A stretch of 64,000 nt of DNA from Wohlfahrtiimonas larvae_A (GTDB lineage: Bacteria; Pseudomonadota; Gammaproteobacteria; Cardiobacteriales; Wohlfahrtiimonadaceae). The position numbers were made by a program, and so were the translations under genes. Shown piece by piece: positions 17,407 through 26,066 of the stretch. Every line of letters begins with the position of its first letter. The first letter of the stretch is position 1. The notes beneath the pieces are model-generated. The model ran no database searches and was not told the origin of the DNA. It worked only from the letters and a program-made list of their open reading frames with translations. The stretch covers positions 1 to 64,000 of the forward strand of contig JBEBSR010000002.1 in assembly GCA_040394195.1 (NCBI GenBank), read 5' to 3'.

Positions 17407-18255
17407 ATGCAAAATGATGCAAACATGTTACAACGTTTTCTATTTGATAACCTTCCAATTCGCGGTGAGCGCATCAAATTAACAACTTCATGGCAAGAAG
17501 TCTTAGAAAGACGTGAATATCCTGAAGTTGTTAAAAAATATTTAGGTGAATTAGTTGCAACAGCAGCGCTATTAAGTGCAACCATCAAAATCGAAGGCAA
17601 AATGACGCTTCAAATTGAAGCAACAGGTGCCTTAAATATGTTGGTTGTACAAATCACACATGATGGTGGTTTCCGTGCAACAGCAACTTATCAAGATAAT
17701 CTGCCTGAAAATGCAACTTTCAAAGAATTGACAGAAGGTGGTCGTGTTGTGATTACGATCGAAAATGCTCATTCAATTGAAAGCAGTTATCAAGGTGTAA
17801 TTCCATTGATTGATGATTCAATCAGCGCTGCGATTGAGCGTTATTTTGAAACATCAGAGCAATTACGTACATCATTATTCTTACGCAATACAGAATCAAC
17901 ATTGGGTGGTTTATTGCTTCAGCGTATTCCTGGTGAAATGGAAGATGAAGATGCTTATAATCGCGTTTGCCATTTAGCAGATACTGTAACAGCAGAAGAG
18001 CTCAATGAATTAGATACACAAACATTGTTGTATCGCTTGTATTCAGAAGATGACATTCGTTTATTTGAAGAAGAATCCTTGCATTTCCAGTGTCAGTGTT
18101 CACGTGATCGTTCAATTGGCATGTTGAAACAATTATCAATGGACGAATTGAGCGAGATAGTTACTGAAGAAGGAAAAGTGAGTGTGACGTGCGAGTTCTG
18201 TGGGAAATCTTATGATTTTGCAGAAAATGATTTGAAAGAGATCGAACATGCCTAA
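17407..18255 (+). CDS. hslO: Hsp33 redox-regulated chaperonin
   Basis: Cytoplasmic holdase activated by oxidative unfolding. The C-terminal redox switch with four zinc-binding cysteines is complete: CQC in FQCQCSRDR, then VTCEFCGK. The N-terminal domain has the expected GRLSNRK-antisense-free core with LPIRGERIKL. The longest frame starts with GTG at 17386, but that codon lies upstream of AGGGTGAG, an excellent ribosome-binding site for ATG 17407 (MQNDANMLQRF), giving 282 aa. E. coli Hsp33 is 292 aa. The stop overlaps ubiX by 8 bp, so the two are likely co-translated. Confidence 0.95.
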   Translation: MQNDANMLQRFLFDNLPIRGERIKLTTSWQEVLERREYPEVVKKYLGELVATAALLSATIKIEGKMTLQIEATGALNMLVVQITHDGGFRATATYQDNLPENATFKELTEGGRVVITIENAHSIESSYQGVIPLIDDSISAAIERYFETSEQLRTSLFLRNTESTLGGLLLQRIPGEMEDEDAYNRVCHLADTVTAEELNELDTQTLLYRLYSEDDIRLFEEESLHFQCQCSRDRSIGMLKQLSMDELSEIVTEEGKVSVTCEFCGKSYDFAENDLKEIEHA

Positions 18256-18874
18256 GTTCAAAGAGAAAGAGCGAATCTCTATTGCGATTACTGGCGCTTC
18301 TGGCGTCCAGTATAGCTTGCGTTTAATCGAAGTTTTATTAGCTTCTGGCTATCCTTTGAATATTATCATCAGTAAAGCTGCATTATTAGTATTTGCAATG
18401 GAAATGGATATTCAATTAGGTAATCAACCGCAAGTTCAAAAAGAGCGCTTATTATCATTGGTGAAATGTAATGATCCATCTTTAGTGGAAGTTTATGGCA
18501 TTGAAGATTGGAGCGCACCAATGGCATCTGGCTCGAATGTTTCTAAAGCGATGGTGATTGTGCCTGCAACAACAGGAACATTAAGCGCAGTGGCAACAGG
18601 GCAATCTAATAACTTAATTGAACGTGCTGCAGATGTGATGATGAAAGAGCGTAAGCCATTGGTGATTGTATTACGAGAAACACCTTTCAATGCCATCCAT
18701 TTAAAAAATATGTTAACGTTGACCGAAGCGGGCGCGATTGTAATGCCTGCCAATCCTGGTTTTTATCACATGCCAAAAACCGTGGAAGATATCATTGATT
18801 TCATGGTTGCTAGAATTCTAGATCAATTGAATATTGAGCATGATTTGATGAATAAATGGGGCGATTCAAAATAA
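18248..18874 (+). CDS. ubiX: Flavin prenyltransferase UbiX
   Basis: Makes prenylated FMN, the cofactor used by UbiD to decarboxylate the ubiquinone precursor. The 208 aa product begins with the flavin-binding ITGASGVQYSLRL motif and contains the conserved VPATTGTLSAVATG, LRETPFNAIHLKNM and MPANPGFYHMP segments. ATG 18248 overlaps the hslO stop by 8 bp. No ubiD lies in the window. Assignment is firm; the small chance of a Pad1-type paralogue is low given the single-copy context. Confidence 0.95.
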   Translation: MPKFKEKERISIAITGASGVQYSLRLIEVLLASGYPLNIIISKAALLVFAMEMDIQLGNQPQVQKERLLSLVKCNDPSLVEVYGIEDWSAPMASGSNVSKAMVIVPATTGTLSAVATGQSNNLIERAADVMMKERKPLVIVLRETPFNAIHLKNMLTLTEAGAIVMPANPGFYHMPKTVEDIIDFMVARILDQLNIEHDLMNKWGDSK

Positions 18875-18894
18875 GTTAATTGTAAGGATAAACA

Positions 18895-19815
18895 GTGGAA
18901 CAATCTAAATATCAAGCGCTATTTTATGGTGAATTGAAAGCAGGACATTCACAAGAAATGGCAATCAGAGCATTAGCTGGTGCTTATCAAAAAGAAGATA
19001 GTTTTTTTGAATCGTGGTTTTCAAATGACAAAACAGTTGTTAAAAAAGAAGCAACATTAGAAGAAGCTGAGTACATTCGTGATTACTTGGGTGATTTAGG
19101 ATTGGTCATTCAAATTGAGCCTTTGAATCAAGATAAACAAACCATTGCTGATGTTGAAAAAGAGACGGAACAATTATTAGAAGATGCATTTCAACAAATT
19201 CAGCAAACACTGAAAGATGTTCAAGGTGATGCGCAGGAGCCAAAGAAGGTTGTGATTCACGTTCAGCCAGCACCAATGGCTAAACGATTCATGGCATATT
19301 TGTTGGATCTGATTATTTGTATGATTATTGCTAATTTATTATTGGAATTAGTATTAGCACCATTAGGTTTATTTAATACAGCACCTATTCATGAGCTATC
19401 CTTGGCTGTTAATAATGCCACAACGCAAGATGATATTCGTAGCATTGTAGATAATTATATGGGCAATGAAGAGTTTGCTAATTTGATTATGCAAATGATG
19501 TTTTTTGTATTTTCTGTACAGGTTCTATACTTTGGTGTGATGGATAGCAAGTACAATGCAACTTTAGGTAAAAAGCTGTTTCGCATTAAAGTTTATTCCT
19601 TGATCTCACCACAAATTTTAGTAAGACAAGCTGCGCTTCGCCAAGTATTCATTATTGTTGCTTTCTTTATTTTGGCAACTTTATTGGGTAGCATCGGTTT
19701 ATTGATCCTTATGGGGATCTTTATCATGGGTGCTTATGATAAGCGAGGATTAAAACAAACATTATTTGATAGATTAACAGCAACGGTTGTGGGCATTGAT
19801 CAGTCAAAGCAATAA
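18895..19815 (+). CDS. RDD family membrane protein
   Basis: Protein of 306 aa beginning at GTG 18895, supported by TAAGGA six bases upstream. The C-terminal 180 residues are an RDD domain: MAKRFMAYLLDLIICMII with its Arg-Asp pattern, later hydrophobic segments, and GKKLFRIKVYS. The N-terminal 90 residues are soluble and have the YxxxFxGEL-xxG ... FSxxKTVVKK ... LGDLGLVIQIEP layout, resembling a short repeat domain often fused to RDD or DUF805 proteins. Function of RDD proteins is mostly unknown; some transport ions. It sits between ubiX and zipA in a run of co-directional genes. Confidence 0.8.
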   Translation: MEQSKYQALFYGELKAGHSQEMAIRALAGAYQKEDSFFESWFSNDKTVVKKEATLEEAEYIRDYLGDLGLVIQIEPLNQDKQTIADVEKETEQLLEDAFQQIQQTLKDVQGDAQEPKKVVIHVQPAPMAKRFMAYLLDLIICMIIANLLLELVLAPLGLFNTAPIHELSLAVNNATTQDDIRSIVDNYMGNEEFANLIMQMMFFVFSVQVLYFGVMDSKYNATLGKKLFRIKVYSLISPQILVRQAALRQVFIIVAFFILATLLGSIGLLILMGIFIMGAYDKRGLKQTLFDRLTATVVGIDQSKQ

Positions 19816-19905
19816 GATTAAATAGTTGAAATGTTATTTTTTTAGTATGATAGAGCTTTGATTATCACCTTTATCAGATATAAAAACGCGAATAAGGAAA
19901 TAGGT

Positions 19906-20781
19906 ATGCTCGGATCAATAGGATCTATTATTTTACTCATAATCATTGTGGGCTGTATTGTCTACTGGTTTGTGTTGAAAAAACAAATTGATGAAGAAGA
20001 TGGCGATAGAATAGAGCCAAGTATTGATAGTAGTTTTTCAGAATTCAGCCAGAAAGAATTACCTAAAGATCAGGCGAAAGATGACTTTGATGATTATGAA
20101 GATGAAGTGGTTGCGCCTCAAGTTGTTAAGGCAGATGAAAAAATTGCTGTAGTAGCAGAAAAAGAAGAGGTCAGAAAAGAAGAGCAAAAGCCAGAAACTT
20201 ATGACCTTTTTGATGAAGAAAATATGTTGCCAGCAGAAGAAGCGCCTAAAAAGAGTTTTTTTGCACGCATTAAAGAATCTTTGTTGGGGGATAAAGAAGT
20301 TTCTCATTCAGCAGATGAACATAATCTTGCGCGCCCAGCACCCATTCGTACAGTAGCTTTAGTTTTAAAAGCGCCAGAAGATCAGCCATATTCAGGTAAA
20401 GAAGTCTTAGAAGTCGGCCAAGATTTAAAATTAATGATTGGTGGTGAAGGTTTCTTACAACAAATCGTGACAACATATTTGGGTGATGAGCCAATGTATA
20501 GCATCGCACACATGATTCATCCAGGTAGTTTTAATGATCCTGAGATTTTAACAGCAGAAATTCCAGGGCTATTGTTCTTTGCACAAATCCCAGGGCCAGA
20601 TGCGCACATGAATACAGTGCAATATATGTTAAAAGCAGCGGCTTTTTTTGGTCAAGAATTGGGTGGTACATTATTGGATGAAAATCAGCGCCCAGTGGAT
20701 CAGGATTACGTGCAAAAATTATTATCAGATGTGAGTGAAATTGAGCAACAAGCTTGGGCTAAGCACCGAGCACATCGCTAA
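19906..20781 (+). CDS. zipA: Cell division protein ZipA
   Basis: Divisome protein that ties FtsZ filaments to the inner membrane. It has an N-terminal anchor (residues about 5-25, SIILLIIIVGCIVYWFVL), a long acidic and variable linker, and a C-terminal FtsZ-binding domain (about 155-290) with the family pattern YSIAHMIHPGSFND ... PGLLFFAQIPGP ... LGGTLLDENQRP. The longest frame starts at a TTG 48 bp upstream, but ATG 19906 has AAGGAAATAGG before it and puts the anchor at the N-terminus, giving 291 aa. zipA next to ligA is a conserved gammaproteobacterial pairing. Confidence 0.93.
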   Translation: MLGSIGSIILLIIIVGCIVYWFVLKKQIDEEDGDRIEPSIDSSFSEFSQKELPKDQAKDDFDDYEDEVVAPQVVKADEKIAVVAEKEEVRKEEQKPETYDLFDEENMLPAEEAPKKSFFARIKESLLGDKEVSHSADEHNLARPAPIRTVALVLKAPEDQPYSGKEVLEVGQDLKLMIGGEGFLQQIVTTYLGDEPMYSIAHMIHPGSFNDPEILTAEIPGLLFFAQIPGPDAHMNTVQYMLKAAAFFGQELGGTLLDENQRPVDQDYVQKLLSDVSEIEQQAWAKHRAHR

Positions 20782-20807
20782 TTGAGCAACATCATTAAAG
20801 TATAACG

Positions 20808-20844
20808 AAAAATGTTCTTAAAAATGCTTTTAAGAACATTTTTT
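20808..20844 (+). terminator. Intrinsic terminator after zipA
   Basis: 16-bp stem AAAAATGTTCTTAAAA / TTTTAAGAACATTTTT, 4-nt loop, ending in a T6 run. It separates zipA from ligA. Confidence 0.88.
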
Positions 20845-20879
20845 ATGGATGAAAGATTATTAAGTTAGGGAAAAAGAAA

Positions 20880-22898
20880 ATGAGTGATTCAGTAAAAGCT
20901 CGCATTGCAGAATTAGTGGCAGAGATTAATCGCCAAAATTATAATTACCATGTATTGGATCAAATTGAGCTCACGGATTCGGAGTTTGATGCACTTTTTC
21001 TTGAATTGAGAACTTTAGAAGCTGAATATCCTGAGTTGATTTTGCCTAATTCGCCGACTCAAAAAGTAGGTGGAATGATCTTGAAAGAATTCAATCAAAT
21101 CACTCATGAAATGCCAATGTTATCTTTAGATAATGCATTCAATGAAGATGATGTGATGAGGTTTGATGAACGTATTCGTGAAAAGCTAACATCGTCTGAA
21201 TTGGCAACATTAACTTATTGGGCAGAGCCAAAACTGGATGGTTTAGCCATTAGTATTTTATATGAAAATGGCCGTTTAGTACGAGCAGCAACACGTGGTG
21301 ATGGTGTTCAAGGCGAAGATGTTACAGAGAATGTTAAAACTATTCAAAGTATCCCATTAGTTTTAACAGGTAGCTTTCCTGCACGATTAGAAGTGCGTGG
21401 TGAAGCATTTATGCGTAAATCAGTGTTTGAAAAACTAAATTTAGCGCGCTTAAAGAAAAATGAAAAGCCATTTGCCAATCCGCGTAATGCAGCTGCAGGC
21501 AGTATTCGTCAGTTGGATTCTAAAATTGCAGCAGAGCGCCAGTTGAGCTTTTATGCTTATGGGATTGGTATCATTGAAAATAATCCTAATGAATTCACAG
21601 CGCATTCAGAAGCATTGATTGGCTTGCAATCATTTGGCTTACCAGTTTGCCCTTTGAATCAAAGCGCAAAAAATGTGAAAGATTTGATCGCTTATCAAGA
21701 GAAAATTTTAACGGAACGTGATCAATTACCGTATGAAATTGATGGTGTGGTTTACAAAGTGGATCAATATGCGTTGCAAGAAAAACTAGGTTTTGTTTCT
21801 CGTGCACCACGTTTTGCGATTGCTCATAAATTTTTAGCCATGGAAGCGCGCACAACATTGTTGGATGTGGATTTCCAAGTGGGCAGAACTGGCTCAATTA
21901 CACCAGTTGCGCGTTTGGAGCCTGTGAATGTTGCAGGTGTGATTGTGTCCAATGCAACATTGCACAATGAAGATGAAATTAATCGCTTACAAGTGATGAT
22001 TGGTGATGAAGTGATGATTCGCCGTGCAGGCGATGTGATCCCACAAGTGGTGCGAGTTGTATTAGAACATCGTGGTGAAAATGTTCGCCCGATTATTTTT
22101 CCAAAAACTTGCCCTGTGTGTGATTCAGCGATTGAACGTGTAGAAGGTGAAGCCGTTGCTCGTTGTACAGGTGGATTCAGTTGTAAAGCACAACGTATCG
22201 AGCGCTTAAAGCACTTCGTATCTCGTAAAGCGATGGATATAGAAGGCTTGGGTGAAAAATGGTTAGAAATTTTTGTGAATGAGGATTTGGTGGAAGATCC
22301 ATCAGATTTGTATAAGTTACAAAAAACTCAATTGCTCGAATTGCCAAGAATGGGCGAAAAATCTGCTGATAATATTTTGGCAAGCATTGAAAACAGTAAA
22401 CAGCCTAAATTCAGTGCATTTTTATATTCATTAGGTATTCGTGAAATTGGCGAGGCAACAGCGCGAGTATTGGCTGATCACTATGAATCATTGGAAGCCT
22501 TACAGAAAGAAACTGCAGAAAACTTCCAAAAGATTGATGATATTGGCCCTGTGATGGCGAATCATTTAGTGGAGTTTTTCCAGCATGAATCTAGTCAAAA
22601 ATTATTAGAGCGTTTAACAAGTTTTGTGACAATTCAATATCCTCAGCCAATTGCTAATGCTGGTGACTTACCACTGTCAGGTGAAACGTGGGTGGCAACA
22701 GGATCACTCACGCATTTTTCTCGTGATGGCATTAAAGATCGCTTGATTGAATTGGGGGCGAAAGTTGCAAGCTCTGTTTCCAAAAATACTACAGTTGTAT
22801 TGGCAGGAGAAAAGGCAGGTTCTAAATTGGCAAAAGCGGAAGAGTTAGGCATCACCGTGATGAATGAAGAAGAGTTTTTGGCTAAATATCCACTGTAA
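20880..22898 (+). CDS. ligA: NAD-dependent DNA ligase LigA
   Basis: Seals nicks in replication and repair. It has 672 aa against 671 in E. coli. Domains in order: NAD-binding Ia, adenylation domain with the active-site Lys in EPKLDGLAIS, OB fold, four-cysteine zinc finger (CPVC ... CTGGFSC), helix-hairpin-helix repeats, and a C-terminal BRCT domain starting near WVATGSLTHFSRD. AGGGAAAAAG precedes ATG 20880. Its stop and the trmO start share one base (TAATG), so the pair is probably translationally coupled. Confidence 0.98.
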   Translation: MSDSVKARIAELVAEINRQNYNYHVLDQIELTDSEFDALFLELRTLEAEYPELILPNSPTQKVGGMILKEFNQITHEMPMLSLDNAFNEDDVMRFDERIREKLTSSELATLTYWAEPKLDGLAISILYENGRLVRAATRGDGVQGEDVTENVKTIQSIPLVLTGSFPARLEVRGEAFMRKSVFEKLNLARLKKNEKPFANPRNAAAGSIRQLDSKIAAERQLSFYAYGIGIIENNPNEFTAHSEALIGLQSFGLPVCPLNQSAKNVKDLIAYQEKILTERDQLPYEIDGVVYKVDQYALQEKLGFVSRAPRFAIAHKFLAMEARTTLLDVDFQVGRTGSITPVARLEPVNVAGVIVSNATLHNEDEINRLQVMIGDEVMIRRAGDVIPQVVRVVLEHRGENVRPIIFPKTCPVCDSAIERVEGEAVARCTGGFSCKAQRIERLKHFVSRKAMDIEGLGEKWLEIFVNEDLVEDPSDLYKLQKTQLLELPRMGEKSADNILASIENSKQPKFSAFLYSLGIREIGEATARVLADHYESLEALQKETAENFQKIDDIGPVMANHLVEFFQHESSQKLLERLTSFVTIQYPQPIANAGDLPLSGETWVATGSLTHFSRDGIKDRLIELGAKVASSVSKNTTVVLAGEKAGSKLAKAEELGITVMNEEEFLAKYPL

Positions 22899-23572
22899 TG
22901 AATATTGAACCCGTTGCAATCATTGAGGGATGTTATCCTGAAAAATTTGGCATTCCTCGTCAAGCAAGGCTGGTTACATCAGCAGAAGCTCAGATCAAAT
23001 TGATTCCACCTTATCAATCTAAAGATTTTTTGGATGGCATAGAGAATTATAGCCATATTTGGCTGATCTTTGGTTTTCATCAAAATGAATGGCAGGGTGA
23101 TGCAAAAGTTCGCCCCCAGCGTTTAGGTGGTAATCAAAAGATGGGTGTGCTTGCAACGCGTAGCCCATATCGCCCAAATGGATTAGGTTTATCGGCTGTG
23201 AAGATTGTATCTGTAGATTATGAAAATGTTGTAATTACAGTGGAAGGCCATGATTTAGTGAATGGCACGCCCATTTATGATATTAAGCCATACATTCCAT
23301 TTACAGATAGTATTGAAGATGCACAGTCTTTATTTGCCAATGAAGCCCCTGAAAATTGTGCGGTGAGTGTTCACGAATCTGCGCAAATGGCATTTAATTT
23401 ATTGGATGAAAAAGCAAAGGATCTGATTCAATCTGTGATTGCTCAGAATCCTTTGCCGCCTTATCATCAAGATTATGATCGTATTTATGGCGTTGCCATT
23501 TTAGATTTAAATGTCCGCTTTAAACGTAATCAGCATGGTTTTGAAATCTTAGAAATTCATCGGGACTTCTAG
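22898..23572 (+). CDS. trmO: tRNA (N6-threonylcarbamoyladenosine(37)-N6)-methyltransferase TrmO
   Basis: SAM-dependent enzyme that converts t6A37 to m6t6A37 in tRNA-Thr. The protein (224 aa) shows the UPF0066/TsaA core: HIWLIFGFHQN, RPQRLGG, TRSPYRPNGLGLSAVKI and YDIKPYIPFTDS, which form the SAM-binding beta-barrel; a C-terminal segment with PPYHQDYDRIYG matches the full-length bacterial form. It overlaps ligA by one base. Its 3' end overlaps the convergent pirin gene by 24 bp, so the two mRNAs are complementary at their ends. Confidence 0.93.
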   Translation: MNIEPVAIIEGCYPEKFGIPRQARLVTSAEAQIKLIPPYQSKDFLDGIENYSHIWLIFGFHQNEWQGDAKVRPQRLGGNQKMGVLATRSPYRPNGLGLSAVKIVSVDYENVVITVEGHDLVNGTPIYDIKPYIPFTDSIEDAQSLFANEAPENCAVSVHESAQMAFNLLDEKAKDLIQSVIAQNPLPPYHQDYDRIYGVAILDLNVRFKRNQHGFEILEIHRDF

Positions 23573-24271
23573 AATTAAGACTTTAGCTGCATTGCTTTGA
23601 GTTGTTACTGCAAATTCAGCCAAATCACCAAACATGATTGCATCTTTTGTATTGAGCTTTTCATCTCGTACAATCGCATCACCTTCTAAAACAAAAATAT
23701 ACGTACCATTGTTTGTATCATGCTTTTGGTATTGCACAGCTGTGTTTGCATCAATAGTTGCTAGTGAGAACCACGCATTTTGGTGAATCCAAACATTATC
23801 TTCAGCATTACGATCAGGTGATAATAATGTGAGGAAGTTATTCTGGCTCTTGTCAAAATTAATGGTTTTTTGCTGGTAACGTGGCGCTACATTTCTTTCA
23901 TTCGGGAATACCCAGATTTGTAAGAAGTTTACTCCTTTATCCGTATTGGCATTGTATTCGCTGTGAACGATGCCTGTGCCCGCACTCATGACTTGAATGT
24001 CGCCACTTTTGATTACTTTTTCATTACCATTGCTATCTTTGTGCGCTAAATCACCTGATAAAGGAATGGAGATGATTTCCATATTGTCATGAGGATGCGA
24101 GCCAAAACCACGGCCACCTATGACAACATCATCATTGATCACGCGCAAAGCACCAAAATGAACCCATTCAGGGTTTTGATAATTGGCAAAGCTAAAGGAA
24201 TGATGGCTTTTTAACCAACCATGAGAAGCATAGCCACGATCTTCGCTGCGTAAAATTTTATAATTTTTCAT
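23549..24271 (-). CDS. Pirin family protein (YhaK-like)
   Basis: Bicupin-fold protein, 240 aa. The N-terminal cupin carries the metal-site pattern GFGSHPHDNMEIISI and the pirin segment VMSAGTGIVHSEYN; the C-terminal half is a second, degenerate cupin. Relatives include E. coli YhaK and the quercetinase YhhW. The physiological substrate is unknown. ATG 24271 follows AAAGGA. Convergent overlap of 24 bp with trmO means no terminator fits between the genes. Confidence 0.88.
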   Translation of the reverse strand: MKNYKILRSEDRGYASHGWLKSHHSFSFANYQNPEWVHFGALRVINDDVVIGGRGFGSHPHDNMEIISIPLSGDLAHKDSNGNEKVIKSGDIQVMSAGTGIVHSEYNANTDKGVNFLQIWVFPNERNVAPRYQQKTINFDKSQNNFLTLLSPDRNAEDNVWIHQNAWFSLATIDANTAVQYQKHDTNNGTYIFVLEGDAIVRDEKLNTKDAIMFGDLAEFAVTTQSNAAKVLILEVPMNF

Positions 24272-24441
24272 AAGATTGTTTCCTTTTCGGAATAATTAAA
24301 AGATTAAAGCTATTATAATCGATAAAACAGTGGGTTATTGTTTCAATTGTGGAACTATGCTTGCCAAAATTGCATAGCTATCACAGCAAACGAATTAGAA
24401 AATCTGTAAACTTGAGCTGAAAAGATAACAGTGAAGATGAT

Positions 24442-25122
24442 ATGAAAGATTGTAAAGTTAAAGCTGTATTGATCGATTTGGATGGCACATTGGTGAATAC
24501 ATTACCTGATCGCATTGCTGCGATTCAGCATGGGTTAGAAAGTTTAGGTTTGCCTGCAATAGATAATGCTAATATACAAAGCTATATTGGTGATGGCGTG
24601 TGGTTATTATCTGAGCGAACGCTACAAGAAAGTCTTGCTAATGATCTCAATCGTATCAATGATGAATTGATTCAAGCTTTAGCAAATGCATACGAAGCTT
24701 ATTATTTAGCGCATATTTGTGAGCAAACTATTCTATCTAAAGGTGCATTAGAGTTATTGGATGCATTAAAGAATAATAATATTGCTATAGCTTTAATTAC
24801 GAATAAGAAGAATGAATTAACATATGCTTTATTAAAGTCTTTGGGTATTTATGATTATTTTGATGCAATCATGGCAGGGCAGGATGGTGCGCATAAGCCT
24901 GCGCCTGATCTGTTATTGAAAGCCTTGCAGGTGCTGACTATTGATGCACAAGATGCTGTAATGATTGGTGATTCTTTAGATGATCGCGAGGCAGCAGAAT
25001 TAGCAAAGATTGTTATGATCGGTGTTTCATTTGGTTATCGACCATTGAATGCAAACGATGTGCACTATTTAATAGATGACTTGCAAGAAGCCTTGCCATA
25101 TTTGATGAGCAAAGAAGGATAA
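24442..25122 (+). CDS. gph: HAD hydrolase, phosphoglycolate phosphatase-like
   Basis: HAD-superfamily phosphatase of 226 aa. Motif I is DLDGTLVNT with the nucleophile Asp, a cap domain inserts after it, motif II is ALITNKK, motif III includes HKPAPD, and motif IV is MIGDSLDDREAA. Layout and length match Gph, which clears 2-phosphoglycolate formed during DNA repair, but HAD phosphatases of this subclass vary in substrate (pyrophosphatase PpaX is similar), so the gene name is provisional. One base separates its stop from the cobQ-like gene, so both are one unit. A small inverted repeat CTATGC / GCATAG lies about 70 bp upstream. Confidence 0.75.
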   Translation: MKDCKVKAVLIDLDGTLVNTLPDRIAAIQHGLESLGLPAIDNANIQSYIGDGVWLLSERTLQESLANDLNRINDELIQALANAYEAYYLAHICEQTILSKGALELLDALKNNNIAIALITNKKNELTYALLKSLGIYDYFDAIMAGQDGAHKPAPDLLLKALQVLTIDAQDAVMIGDSLDDREAAELAKIVMIGVSFGYRPLNANDVHYLIDDLQEALPYLMSKEG

Positions 25123-25123
25123 T

Positions 25124-25981
25124 ATGAAGAAATTAGCGCCAATTATGTTTGTGGGCACAGGTAGCGATGTTGGTAAAAGTGTGATCACTACAGGGTTTTG
25201 CCGCATCTTTAAACAAGATGGTTATCGACCTGCACCGTTTAAAGCACAGAATATGTCCAATTTCAGTGTAACATTAGATGATGGCTCTGAAATGGCAATT
25301 GCTCAATCGGCACAAGCGGAAGCAGCAGGAATCGAACCAACTGTAGATATGAATCCTATTATGCTCAAACCAACAGCTGATCATCAAAGCAATGTTTTGC
25401 TTTTGGGGAAATCATTGGGTGTTAAAAATGCGTATGAATATTTCCGTGGTGAAGGTTGGTTGTATTTGCGAGATGAAGCACATCATGCTTATGATCGATT
25501 AGCAGAACGATATTCACCAATGGTGCTAGAAGGTGCTGGCAGTATCTCTGAATTGAATCTAAAAGATCGAGATATGGTGAATATGGCAATGGGCATTTAT
25601 GCTCAGGCACATATTATTTTGATTGCAGATATCGAGCGCGGTGGAATTTTTGCAAGCTTGTATGGTTCTATTATGTTGTTATCAGAAGAAGAGAGACCTT
25701 ATATCAAGGGAATCATCATCAATAAATTTCGTGGTGATATGAAGTTCTTTGAATCTGGTGTGAAGATGATTGAAGAATTGTGTTGTATTCCTGTTTTAGG
25801 TGTCATTCCTTATTATCAAGATATTGAAATTGTGGCGGAAGATTCGTTAAGTGCATCACAAGCATCTGAGCAAATGCTAGCAAATGATATGGGTTATAAA
25901 AATGCACAGTATGATTGTTTGGCTGATCATATTAGACAATATGTGGATATGGATAAGATTTATCAGATATTGCAATCTTAA
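25124..25981 (+). CDS. cobQ: Cobyric acid synthase homologue lacking GATase domain
   Basis: The 285 aa product matches the N-terminal ATP-binding domain of CobQ/CbiP: P-loop GTGSDVGKSVITTGFCR, APFKAQNMSNFS, the Q-rich AIAQSAQAEAAGIEP, MNPIMLKP, and VLEGAGSISELNLKDRD. CobQ proteins are normally near 480-510 aa, with a second amidotransferase domain. Here, soon after IPYYQDIEIVAED, the sequence jumps to YDCLADHIRQYVDMDKIYQIL, which resembles the extreme C-terminal tail of full-length CobQ. So the whole class-I GATase domain seems deleted in frame. The remaining motifs are intact, so it may be a relic or a repurposed amide/ATP enzyme. No other cobalamin genes are in the window. Confidence 0.8.
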   Translation: MKKLAPIMFVGTGSDVGKSVITTGFCRIFKQDGYRPAPFKAQNMSNFSVTLDDGSEMAIAQSAQAEAAGIEPTVDMNPIMLKPTADHQSNVLLLGKSLGVKNAYEYFRGEGWLYLRDEAHHAYDRLAERYSPMVLEGAGSISELNLKDRDMVNMAMGIYAQAHIILIADIERGGIFASLYGSIMLLSEEERPYIKGIIINKFRGDMKFFESGVKMIEELCCIPVLGVIPYYQDIEIVAEDSLSASQASEQMLANDMGYKNAQYDCLADHIRQYVDMDKIYQILQS

Positions 25982-25990
25982 ATTTTGGGC

Positions 25991-26027
25991 AAAAAAAAAT
26001 GGCTTCATGATGCAGGTCGATGAAGCC
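25991..26027 (-). terminator. Terminator of hutX
   Basis: On the minus strand, stem GGCTTCAT / ATGAAGCC with an 11-nt loop is followed by A then a run of nine T (25991-25999). Confidence 0.85.
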
Positions 26028-26066
26028 CAACGTCTAGGACTAGTAAACAAAGGTTTGTTGTTATAT

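Noticed and set aside
24355..24377. CTATGC / GCATAG inverted repeat upstream of the gph-like gene as an operator
   Set aside because: Six-bp arms 11 bp apart in AT-rich DNA; no promoter elements around it that would support the call.
26001..26063. Short plus-strand translation with EAQRLGLVNKG, like an enoyl-CoA hydratase motif
   Set aside because: Only about a dozen residues match, no further crotonase sequence surrounds it, and the same bases form the hutX terminator. Probably chance.
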